A stretch of DNA of 12,999 nt from Planctomycetota bacterium (GTDB lineage Bacteria; Planctomycetota; PUPC01; DSUN01), in contig VGYW01000237.1 of NCBI GenBank assembly GCA_016872875.1, positions 1 to 12,999 on the forward strand. Direction: 5' to 3'. Positions 1 through 7,600 of this stretch are shown here, in pieces. The number at the start of each line of letters is the position of its first letter. Position 1 is the first letter of the stretch. A program made the position numbers and the translations under genes. The notes beneath the pieces are model-generated. The model had not been told where the DNA came from. It searched no databases and saw nothing but the letters and a program-made list of their open reading frames with translations.

Positions 1-402
1 GGCGCAATGACGCGAGGCCTCGAGAGAGATGAGCCCGCATCGGACCGACACTCCTGCCGACCTCGAAAAGCCCCGCTCTGCGGGAGCCCAGGGGATCCGT
101 CGTGAAAAAAACTTGACTTTCCACATGGCGGCTTCGCTCAGGGCAGGCTTCGCTCGGCATGACAGACCTCAACTGCGCAGCAGGATACCCCGCGCGGCAA
201 GGCGAGTCAACCCGCAGACAAATGCGCTGAGTCTGGCCCCTGATTCTGGTGACCCTTGCCCAGTTCCCCGGCTCGCACCGTGTGGCGCCCCTGCGCCATT
301 GTTGAGGGTCTGAAAAACAGCCTCAACAATGGGTGGAGCGGCCTCCGGTGGCCATTTCAGCCACTCCTACCATTGTTGAGGCTCACGCACACACACACCT
401 AC
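1..402. other. Left-edge region without a convincing gene
   Basis: I find no coding region here that I can support. Open frames exist (for example from 29 and 256), but their translations are arginine/proline-rich and resemble no family I know. The stretch holds a direct repeat of GGCTTCGCTC at 130-139 and 146-155. It also has a short hairpin (CCCGC at 72-76, GCGGG at 80-84), three copies of CCATTGTTGAGG (listed separately) and a CA-rich run at about 384-399. Recognisable protein homology starts only at about 403, so this region probably includes the sequence that replaced the missing 5' end of the FGE-like gene. Confidence 0.5.
296..381. repeat. Three-copy 12-bp repeat with hairpin potential
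   Basis: CCATTGTTGAGG occurs at 296-307, as its exact reverse complement at 321-332, and again in direct orientation at 370-381. The first two copies form a perfect 12-bp stem with a 13-base loop. No T-tract follows, so a simple intrinsic terminator is unlikely. The copies lie just upstream of the point (about 403) where FGE-like homology begins, and may mark the rearrangement that truncated that gene. Confidence 0.8.
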
Positions 403-1095
403 GCGAAGGCAGCGCTGGGCGACCCATACGGGCTGTACAACACGAACATGGCCGGCGCATCCAGCGGGATCAGCCGCAGCGGCTCCGGCACTGTTGGGGA
501 CCCCTATGTCTACTCCGCCAAGGGCGGCGACACGGAAACCGGCGCCTATGTCAACGTCGGCAACCAGGCGACGTTTGCACGCGTTGCGAACGCTCTCTTC
601 TTCATCGCCACGGAGAACGAGTGGTACAAGGCCGCCTACTACGACCCGGCCAAGGGCGGACCCGGCGTCCCGGGATACTGGACATTCCCGACGATGAGCG
701 ACTCGGCGCCAGGCAACGACCTGATTGACCCCGATCCGGGGAACAACGCAACCTTCCGGATCCCTCCTTCAGACTACACCATCGGCAGCCCCTATTGGGT
801 GACCGGGGCGGGCGCCCACGAGAACTCGGCGAGCGTCTATGGCACGTTCGACCAGGGCGGGAACGTGTGGGAGTGGAATGAGGCGGCGATCGGCTCGTCC
901 CGGGGCCTTCGGGGCGCCTCGTGGATCAGTAGTGCGAGCGACATGGCGGCCTCGTTTCGGGTCTCCGGTGCTCCGTCGCTCGAGGGCGACTCCGTCGGTT
1001 TCCGTCTCTCAGGCCCCCTGGAGATACCTGAGCCAGCCACGTTGAGCCTGCTTGGCCTCGGCGTTGCCGCGCTGCTTCGGAGGGGACGGCGCCGG
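403..1095 (+). pseudogene. Degraded FGE-like (SUMF1-fold) PEP-CTERM protein
   Basis: The frame (open 256-1359) carries hallmarks of FGE-sulfatase-domain proteins: GDPYGLYNTNM, ENEWYKAAYYDP, GGNVWEWNEA, LRGASW and VGFRLSG. A PEP-CTERM tail follows: PEP at 1027-1035, a short hydrophobic stretch, then RRGRRR to about 1095. Family members are normally exported, with a signal peptide and an N-terminal half of the domain. Here homology starts abruptly at AKAALGDPYG (about 403) and no signal peptide is visible. The usual PVNYVSW...FANW segment is missing: the frame passes from DPYVYSAKG straight into GDTETGAYV (about 505-550). The reading frame then continues some 88 residues past the sorting tail, through a repeat and into sequence antisense to the next gene, so the original stop has been lost. 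I read this as a decayed gene. A short functional product cannot be excluded. Confidence 0.75.
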
Positions 1096-1141
1096 GCGCA
1101 AGCTCGTTGCCCTCCTTGCTGTCCCACCTCCCGTTACGCGC

Positions 1142-1277
1142 GGCAGCCTGTGGGAGTGCGGTCGCTTGAGACCGCTGTGGGCTGCCGAAGGGCACAGCCA
1201 GCGAGCAGGCGTGCTCTCAGGGGTTGCGCCGAGCAAGTCCACAGCGGCGTCGAGCCGCCGCACTCCGACAGGCTGAC
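1142..1277. repeat. Inverted-pair structured repeat (136 bp)
   Basis: Two 39-bp units, at 1142-1180 and in reverse orientation at 1239-1277, match at about 32 of 39 positions. Each contains a hairpin with a 6-bp stem. The left unit has GCGGTC, loop GCTTGA, GACCGC (1158-1175). The right unit, read on the minus strand, has GCGGCG, loop GCTCGA, CGCCGC. The stem differences (TC/GA against CG/CG) are compensated, so both hairpins remain perfect. The element lies just beyond the stop codon of the minus-strand lyase-like gene and inside the read-through tail of the FGE-like pseudogene. No T-tract is present. Confidence 0.85.
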
Positions 1278-1285
1278 GCATGCAC

Positions 1286-3340
1286 TCAGGGGCCACTGCG
1301 CAACCGCGGCTGGATGGCCCAGAGGGGGTCACGGGCCAGGGCGTCGCGGGGCTTGGTGAGGTGGGCGTCGAGCCAGTCGAGGGCCTCGCGGGCCTTGGGG
1401 AAGCCGCCGTCAATGCCGCAGATGACGGCGGCACGGGCGGAGTATGAGTAGCCGCCGCCGTAGTTGGTGAGGCCAGGCTTGCTGAGCCTGGCGTTCTCGT
1501 CGCCGAGCTTCTTCCAGTCGTCGTAGAAGCGGATGGGGCCGCCCGGCTCCTTTTCGCCGACGACCATGCGGTAGGGCGTGGCGAGCAGGGGGTCGAAGTC
1601 GGTGGCGTTGGTGAGGGAGCCGACGCGCCAGCGGAGCTGGTAGTCGCGGACCTTCGCGGCGTCGGGCCAGCCGAGCTCGACCATGTGGTGGAAGCTCCAG
1701 GTGAAGTAGTCGTGCTCCCAGGGGGCGGTGATGATCCAGTTGGGGTTGGCGGGGTTTTGTACGCGGGCGTCCTGAACCGTGCGTGGTCCCCAGAAGCCGA
1801 GCTTGGCGAACTCGGGCGGGCCGTACATGCGGCGGATGCGGTCGGCGATGTTGTTGCGGAGCTTCTCGTCGAGGTAGCGGCCCTCGGGAGCGTCGGTGGG
1901 GGCGATCCAGGCGGCGTCGGCGATGTTGCGGAGCGCCCAGGCGTCGCCGCGAATCTGGTCGGCGATGATGCCTTTGGCCCCGCCACGCGGGGCGGGCCAG
2001 GTGGCGATGAGGCAGTAGCCCGCCCAGAAACAGGCTTCCTCAAGGTAGTAGAAGTCGCCCGTGAGGAGGTAGGGCACGTAGGCGAAGGAGCCCTGGTGCG
2101 CGAGGTCGGGCGAGAGCTTCTGCTGTTTGGCGTCAGGAGGAGTTCGGTCGGGCTTCCAGGCCGGCTTGTCCTTCCCCCGCTCGTCGAGCCAGAAGTCGGG
2201 GCGGTCGTCAATCGTCATGATGCGGCCGGTCTTTCGGGCGCGGACGTGGATGGGCCAGGAGCCGGCGAGGTCGCCGTTGGCGAGCACGAGGTCGCGGGCA
2301 CGCGGGTCCTTGTGGAGGAGGTACTGGACGGTCCAGGCGGGGTAGGGTCCGATTTCGGGGCGGCCGCCGGTGGTCGGCATGTAGGCGGTGAGGGAGCCGT
2401 GGCCCATGATGTCCCACAGCGGCCCGACGAGACCCAGGTCGCGCTTCATCTGCCAGTCATGGGGCGCCGCGGGGAGCGTGGTGTCGTAGTTGGGCAGGGC
2501 GCCGGTGGCGGAGAGGCGCGCCAGGTCGGGCATGACGTGTACGGGCGGCGCGCCCATTGCCGGCAATGGGCTCCCGCCGCCCCACCAGAAGACCTTGCGC
2601 CAGCGGGCGAGGCGGCGGTGGTCCACGGCCTTGGCGGCGAAGACCTCTTTGCCACCGACCGTGACCACGGCATCGTAGCGGATGTTGCCCGCCCACGTGT
2701 CCCAGCAGTTCTCGACGACGACCGACACTCGGACCCGCCTGAGGCCCGCATAGGCCCGCACCTGGAACTGCACGTTCAGGTCCTCGTCGGGCTTCCCCTC
2801 CTTGTCGAGCGGCGGTCCGGAGACGAGCCATTCCGTGGCCACGTGGCCCATGAGCCACATGGGGCCGCGGACGCGCAACTGCTGCCGTTCGAGCATAGGC
2901 CGTGCGCTGGCCGAACGGACCGCGCCGTCGGGGAACGTGAGCGTGACGACGGCATCGAAGTCGGTCTTCAGCAGCTCGTCGAGCATGACCGGCTTCAGCG
3001 CCGCCTCCGGAATCGCAGTGCCTGCTGTCAGGGTGACCGGCACTGAGCCGTTCGCGGGCAAGCTGGGTAGGATGGCCGAGAAGACCGCGAAGCGGAGCTG
3101 GTTGTCGTCGTAACACCGCTTGACGTCACCCTGCACCCGAGTGCCGCCCGCGGCGCCGTGGAGCATCAGGCCCTGCGGAATCTCGCCCTTTCGGAAAGCC
3201 AGCCCGAACGTGACGGGCACGTTCTCGAGCGCCTGGCCGCTCAGGTTGCGGACCTCGACGCTCGCGACCTCGGCAGCCGAGGCCCGGAGCACGATGCCCA
3301 GCAGGCATAGGCTCCACACCAACAGTCGGCTCGCATTCAC
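1286..3340 (-). CDS. Secreted exo-rhamnogalacturonan lyase-like protein (PcRGLX/PL26-like, tentative)
   Basis: This encodes 684 residues starting at GTG (3338-3340) with AGGAGG at 3348-3353 upstream. Residues 1-23 form a signal peptide ending near ASAAEV, so the protein is exported. The N-terminal part (VEVRNLSGQALENVPVTFGLAFRKGEIP) resembles the RIFT-barrel domain at the start of PcRGLX-type exo-rhamnogalacturonan lyases. The C-terminal half (AHQGSFAYVPYLLTGDFYYLEEACFWAGY, and WEHDYFTWSFHHMVELGW) looks like an alpha/alpha-toroid catalytic domain. The likely role is degradation of pectin-type polysaccharide outside the cytoplasm. I recognise the architecture but cannot place catalytic residues, so the substrate is inferred. 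Around residues 256-265 the peptide GSPLPAMGA comes from a 27-bp palindromic repeat that also occurs in the gene ending at 8122. The 3' end overlaps the open frame of the FGE-like pseudogene tail to tail. Confidence 0.75.
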   Translation of the reverse strand: MNASRLLVWSLCLLGIVLRASAAEVASVEVRNLSGQALENVPVTFGLAFRKGEIPQGLMLHGAAGGTRVQGDVKRCYDDNQLRFAVFSAILPSLPANGSVPVTLTAGTAIPEAALKPVMLDELLKTDFDAVVTLTFPDGAVRSASARPMLERQQLRVRGPMWLMGHVATEWLVSGPPLDKEGKPDEDLNVQFQVRAYAGLRRVRVSVVVENCWDTWAGNIRYDAVVTVGGKEVFAAKAVDHRRLARWRKVFWWGGGSPLPAMGAPPVHVMPDLARLSATGALPNYDTTLPAAPHDWQMKRDLGLVGPLWDIMGHGSLTAYMPTTGGRPEIGPYPAWTVQYLLHKDPRARDLVLANGDLAGSWPIHVRARKTGRIMTIDDRPDFWLDERGKDKPAWKPDRTPPDAKQQKLSPDLAHQGSFAYVPYLLTGDFYYLEEACFWAGYCLIATWPAPRGGAKGIIADQIRGDAWALRNIADAAWIAPTDAPEGRYLDEKLRNNIADRIRRMYGPPEFAKLGFWGPRTVQDARVQNPANPNWIITAPWEHDYFTWSFHHMVELGWPDAAKVRDYQLRWRVGSLTNATDFDPLLATPYRMVVGEKEPGGPIRFYDDWKKLGDENARLSKPGLTNYGGGYSYSARAAVICGIDGGFPKAREALDWLDAHLTKPRDALARDPLWAIQPRLRSGP
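2550..2576. repeat. In-gene palindromic repeat, copy 1
   Basis: The perfect 20-bp palindrome GCCCATTGCCGGCAATGGGC occupies 2552-2571, inside a 27-bp block identical to 8189-8215. It lies in the lyase-like gene and is translated on the minus strand as GSPLPAMGA without breaking the frame. The surrounding genes are unrelated, so this looks like an inserted element and not shared ancestry. Confidence 0.92.
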
Positions 3341-3374
3341 CCGGTGGCCTCCTGCCCCCCATTGACTCAGGCGT

Positions 3375-3404
3375 GATATACCAGGAAATGCCGGGTAGAG
3401 TCAA
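3375..3404 (-). promoter_or_regulatory. Putative sigma70-type promoter of the lyase-like gene
   Basis: On the minus strand TTGACT (3399-3404) lies 18 bases from TATATC (3375-3380); shifting by one gives a 17-base spacer to GTATAT. The start point would fall about 28 bases before the GTG start. TTGACTC (minus strand 3398-3404) and its inverse at 3362-3368 form a 7-bp inverted repeat flanking the -10 region, a possible operator. Confidence 0.5.
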
Positions 3405-3509
3405 GCAAGGCCATTGGCCCGTTCGGAGTCCCGCGTTCACGGGGCCGATAGAAGCTGAGTATCGGCTGCTCATTGGCTTATGCCGTCCTATCATTCAGCA
3501 ACCCGGGCC

Positions 3510-3538
3510 TTGCGGCGGCAGGAAGTCCGTGGTAAACT
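3510..3538 (+). promoter_or_regulatory. Putative promoter of the small membrane protein gene
   Basis: TTGCGG (3510-3515) and TAAACT (3533-3538) are separated by 17 bases. The predicted leader is about 75 bases. Both boxes deviate from consensus, so this is a moderate match only. A hairpin (GCCGATA at 3444-3450, TATCGGC at 3460-3466) lies upstream. I see nothing else in the 279-bp gap between the divergent genes. Confidence 0.35.
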
Positions 3539-3607
3539 CAAGGTAGAGAGGAAACCGACCAGTGGACGCAGACGACTGGCTTGAAGAGAAACGGCGATTC
3601 TCAGGAC

Positions 3608-3615
3608 AAGGGGAG
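3608..3615 (+). promoter_or_regulatory. Ribosome binding site choosing the ATG at 3620
   Basis: AAGGGGAG ends four bases before the ATG at 3620. The in-frame upstream ATG at 3581 lacks a comparable site, and its extra residues (KRNGDSQDKGSN) are polar and precede a hydrophobic segment. The 3620 start is therefore preferred. Confidence 0.6.
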
Positions 3616-3619
3616 CAAC

Positions 3620-3919
3620 ATGGAACTGCTCCTGGAGCTCCTCATCTACATGGCCGTAGGCTGCGGCGAGTGGTATCTCGCCTTGCGTCGTACGTTGGCG
3701 TGCGCGCGCGGCGAGAAGACCACCCTCGTCGTCATTGTCTTTATCGAAAATCTCTTGGGGCTATGGGTCTTGTCGAATTTCGTCCGGTCTAACGACTGGA
3801 CGCTCGCCATCTGCTACGCGGGCGGGGCCTCGCTGGGCGCTCTCCTGGTCGCCCTCCGCGACCAGCAAAACAACAAGAAGAACGGCTCGCACGGGTTGGC
3901 GGGTTCGCCGGCACATTGA
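3620..3919 (+). CDS. Small membrane protein, resembles DUF5698 (UPF0316 N-terminal region)
   Basis: This encodes 99 residues with three likely membrane segments: about 3-18, 33-53 (TTLVVIVFIENLLGLWVLSNF) and 60-79 (WTLAICYAGGASLGALLVALR). A basic loop (ALRRTLACARGEK) lies between the first two, and the hydrophilic tail (DQQNNKKNGSHG) is rich in N and K. The pattern of an Arg-rich first loop, an acidic residue within helix 2 (FIEN) and a YAGGASLGALL helix matches DUF5698. In UPF0316 proteins that domain is usually joined to a cytoplasmic DUF2179 domain, which is absent here. The protein probably sits in the inner membrane. Its function is unknown and the family match is from memory. It stands alone, with no partner gene on its strand. 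Confidence 0.65.
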   Translation: MELLLELLIYMAVGCGEWYLALRRTLACARGEKTTLVVIVFIENLLGLWVLSNFVRSNDWTLAICYAGGASLGALLVALRDQQNNKKNGSHGLAGSPAH

Positions 3920-3961
3920 CCTGATGCGGCTGTTGGCAGATGGGCCAGAGGATGGCGCTGT

Positions 3962-4339
3962 CTACGGGGCGCTTTCCGCGGCCTGGTTGAGTTGGGTGTC
4001 GTTCGAGACAAGCTCGACCCCCAGCTCGCGTGACAGCCAAAGATAACTGGCGTCGTAGGCGCTGAGCCCGGTCCGCCGCGCAAGGGCGATGACGGCCAGG
4101 TAGTCCACCTCGCGCTCCTGGATGCCGAGGTGGCGGGCGTAGCTGAAACCGGCCAGGAAGCGCTCGGCGTCCTCCGGCTGCCTGCGGATTTTCTTCAGGC
4201 AGATATTGGCGAGTTCAAACCAGATCAAGCCGGACGCCAGCAAGGTCGCGCCTTTGAGGCGCTCGTTGACAGACTCGGCCTCCGGCTCACCGAAGGCCAC
4301 GGCGGCAAGCGCCGAGGCATCAACGACGGTGAGAGCCAT
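3962..4339 (-). CDS. vapC: VapC-family PIN-domain ribonuclease toxin
   Basis: This encodes 125 residues from the ATG at 4339, which has GAGG six bases upstream; a GTG at 4351 is the alternative start. PIN-domain acidic residues sit at the expected places: D7 (TVVDASAL), E42 (WFELANI), D96 (AYDASYLWLS) and D114 (VSNDTQL). They would bind the metal used to cleave RNA, in VapC toxins typically tRNA or rRNA. The gene overlaps the upstream antitoxin-like gene by 20 bases, consistent with translational coupling. All four acidic positions are intact, so the toxin looks functional. The RNA target cannot be read from the sequence. Confidence 0.9.
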   Translation of the reverse strand: MALTVVDASALAAVAFGEPEAESVNERLKGATLLASGLIWFELANICLKKIRRQPEDAERFLAGFSYARHLGIQEREVDYLAVIALARRTGLSAYDASYLWLSRELGVELVSNDTQLNQAAESAP

Positions 4340-4565
4340 AGCGGTCCTCACGGAGCATCGCCACTGATTCAGAGGGGGACCGCAGCCCCATCGCCTGCAC
4401 CTTGGCGTGGAGCTCGCCGATGCTGATGCGATCCCCTGTTGCCAGACTGGCCTCGAGAATGGCCAGGGCCTCCGCTTCGAGAGAGCGCTTGTGCTCAGCC
4501 GCGCGCCGGCCCAGCTCTGCGGCCACGCGGTCCGGGAGCCTTTCGATGGACAGAGCTACCGACAT
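4320..4565 (-). CDS. VapB/FitA-like ribbon-helix-helix antitoxin
   Basis: This encodes 81 residues. The ATG at 4565 follows AAAGGG at suitable spacing; a GTG at 4580 lacks a clear site. Residues 1-41 (SVALSIERLPDRVAAELGRRAAEHKRSLEAEALAILEASL) fit the strand-helix-helix DNA-binding fold of FitA/VapB-type antitoxins. The tail (about 45-81) would wrap the toxin. Its stop lies inside the toxin gene. Known pairs of this kind repress their own promoter, which here would be the one at 4601-4629. The exact subfamily is uncertain. Confidence 0.82.
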   Translation of the reverse strand: MSVALSIERLPDRVAAELGRRAAEHKRSLEAEALAILEASLATGDRISIGELHAKVQAMGLRSPSESVAMLREDRYGSHRR

Positions 4566-4600
4566 GACTTGCCCTTTCACACGTACTCCATTCCCATATC

Positions 4601-4629
4601 AGATTACCCGCCCCACACCCGAAAGTCAA
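4601..4629 (-). promoter_or_regulatory. Putative promoter of the toxin-antitoxin pair
   Basis: On the minus strand TTGACT (4624-4629) and TAATCT (4601-4606) are separated by exactly 17 bases. The -35 box overlaps the stop codon of the mannosidase gene (4626-4628). The pair could therefore also receive read-through transcription from that gene, as no terminator is visible between them. Confidence 0.55.
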
Positions 4630-7600
4630 GCCAGCTTCAGCCGCACGGTCTTGATCTCGAATGGGCGAAGTGCGAGGGCGATGAGGCCGGCGCGCGTGGG
4701 CAATGGCTCGCCGCCCTCTTCGAGCATGTTGGTGGAGAGGGCCTTGACGACGGGGAGGCTGGTGCGCAGGGTGCAGCGCGTGGCGGCACGCTTGGACTCG
4801 TAGAGTCGGACGATGATGTCGCTCGAGCCATCCTCGGCAGGCTTCACGGTCTCGATGACCACGTTCGGGGCGTCGAGCTGGAAGAGCGACCCCTCCCCTG
4901 CCCCACCCGCGACGACCAGGGGCGCGACGTTCAACTCGTATGCCTCCCGCACCAGGTCACTCTCAAAGAACGAGCCGTTCCAGGCGGAGAGGGCGTATGT
5001 GGCCTCTTGCATGCCTAGGTCGGCGGTCATGTCGGGGGCCAGCGGCGAGCGGAGCAGGGTCAGGTTGATGCTGCCGCCGAGGACGTTGACGCCATACTTG
5101 CAGTCGTTGAGGACGGCGGCGCCGCGGTCCTCTTCGGCCAACGCGGTCCACTTCTGGTTCGCCACCTCGAAGCGGTCGGCGTCGAATGGCCGCGAGCGGT
5201 GGGTGGGCCGCCGGAGGTGGCCGAACTGCACTTCGTGAATCGCCTCGTTGGCGTGGAGGTTGGTGGGGAAGGCGGCCTTGAGGAGCTTGTGCCGCTCACG
5301 CCAGTCAATCGTGGTGCGGAACTCGACGCGGCGGCAGCCGCGGCGGAGCCAGACCTCTTGTGTGACGGTCGAGTCGTTGATCTTGCGGGTGATGCGGAGG
5401 ACGGCGGCGAGCGGCCCGGTGGCGACGACCTCGATGGCCGCCTTCTCGGGCAGCTCCACCGGCGCAAGCTCGTAGGTCGAATCAATGTCCCAGGCATCGA
5501 ACCAGCGGGGCACGTCCTTGTAGAGGCGGAAGGCGTTCATCGGCCCGGCGGCCAGCTCGCGGCCGGTCGCCTTGTCCACCAGGCTCGTGATCTCGCCGCG
5601 GTCGTTCAGGCGCAGGCGGAGGCAGTCGTTCTCCATCCCGCGCTCCGTGGCCTTCACGATCGTGGGCGGCGTGTCCCCACGCCGCGATACGCGGGATGAG
5701 GACATCCCGCCCACAATCGCCGCCCAGCCGCACGAAGGCACGAGCGCCTCGGCGTAGAGCGTGGCGCCGATGCGTTGGGTGGGGAGGGCCTGGCCGTTGC
5801 TCTCTGCCCCCTTGAACCCCTTCGGCAGTGGCACCAGGGCCAACCTGTCCCACGAGAGTGAATTGAAGATGCTGACCGATTTGGAATCTGGAATCTGGAA
5901 TCTGGAATCCCGCTTCGGGCTGGCGAGCGCCCGAGCCGCAGCACCGGCCACACCATGGGCGGTGGCGAGCAGCTGGGCGTGGAGGGCCTCGGCCTCTTCG
6001 TAGACGCGGTGGATGGAGGAGCCGGGGATGATGTCGTGGAATTGGTTGAGGAGGACGCCTTTCCACGCCTCATCCATCACCTTCGCCGGATAGCGGTACG
6101 TCGTGCCACGGTCGGCTCGCCCGACCGTGTCTTGCGCGCTCAAGACACGGCTGGACGAGCCAGCCGTGGCACAGGCGCCCCACATTTCGGCTTCGCGGAG
6201 GGCGAACTCGCACTTGCGGTTGCCACGCTTCGTCTTGGCCTGGGTGGTGTAGGTGCCGCGATGGCACTGGTAGTAGAGCTCGCCCACGTAGACCGGCCAG
6301 TCGCTTCGTTTCGCTTCTTCGGCGTGGAAGAAATCGAGGGGCGAGGCGATGACGGTGCGGGGCGCACCCTCCAGGTTCCGCTGACGGCGCAGGAACTCCA
6401 GGTGCAGACGCGTCGGCCCGCCGCCGCCGTCGCCGTAGCCGAAGGGCACGATGCGGGCGTTCAAGCCGTCCTTCTGCACCCGCTCCTTCCAACGCTGAAT
6501 CAGCGTCGCGGGATTGGTCTGCGAGTTGTAGTCGTTGTGGAAGTGGCTCAGCACCCGCGTGCCGTCAATCCCCTCCCACCAGAAGGTGTTGTAGGGGAAG
6601 GGGTCGCCGCCGTTGTAGTTCCAGAAGATTTTCTGGGTCGAGAAGTACTTGATCCCGCAACCGGCCATTATCTGGGGCATCGCGCCCGAATAGCCGAACA
6701 CGTCGGGCAGCCACATCAGCTCGCAGTCCACGCCGAGCTCTTCGCGGTAGAAGCGCTTGCCGTGGATGAACTGGCGGATGAGCGCCTCGCCGCCGCTCAC
6801 ATTGGTGTCGGCCTCCACCCACATGCCGCCTTCGGAAATCCACTGGCCCTTCTTCGCCGCGGCCTTGATGCGGGCGTAGACATCCGGGTAGAGCCGCTGG
6901 GTCATGCGGAACAGGTGCGGCTGGCTCTGGAGGAACTTGTATTCGGGATACATCTCCATCAGGGTGAGCTGGGTGGCGAAGGTGCGGGCGCACTTGCGCT
7001 CGGTCTCGGCCAGGGGCCAGAGCCAGGCCACGTCAATGTGCGAATGGCCGTAGCAATAGAGGAGCGGGCTGGTCGAGCCGTTGGTGCATTCGAGCAGCGG
7101 CTTGAGGCGCTTCCTCGCCGCGCGAATCGTCGCCAGCATCGGTGGCACAGGCATCTTGCCTGTGGTTCGAGGCAGCTCCAGGTCGGCGATCAGCGTGAAC
7201 TGGCGAAGCCCCTCGTCAATCTCCGACACCCGCAGGCTGTCGGGGTCCAGCTTGTCGCGCAGTTCCAGGAGCGTCTGGAGGTCGAGCCAGGCCTGGAAGA
7301 CCTCTTCGTCCCAGATGCCCAGCGAGCAGGGCTTCACGGCCTGTTGCGTGGCGGGCGGCTCGGGGACGGTCAGCTCGCCGTGCGGGACGGGTCCGCCGCC
7401 GCAGTTCATCGGCCCGTGGCCCGCGTAGGCCTCCATCAGGATGTCGAACCTGCGGCCCGGCACGCCTTTGGTTGTGAGGATCACCTGGGGATGATGCCAG
7501 TCGCGTCCGCCCATTTCGCGTCCGTTGACGATGAAGCGCCCCTCTCCGCCTGGGTCGCCCGTGAAGCCGGTGCCCGTGCCGCAGCGGAAGACAATCCATT

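Noticed and set aside
72..84. Intrinsic terminator at the left edge
   Set aside because: The stem is only 5 bp, and the T-run on the minus strand is short and offset; no gene on that strand ends here within the window.
1685..3046. 453-residue plus-strand frame and the 400-residue minus-strand frame at 1009-2211
   Set aside because: Both overlap the lyase-like gene in other frames. Their composition (Val/Gly/Glu-rich or Ser/Pro/Thr-rich) is typical of shadow frames.
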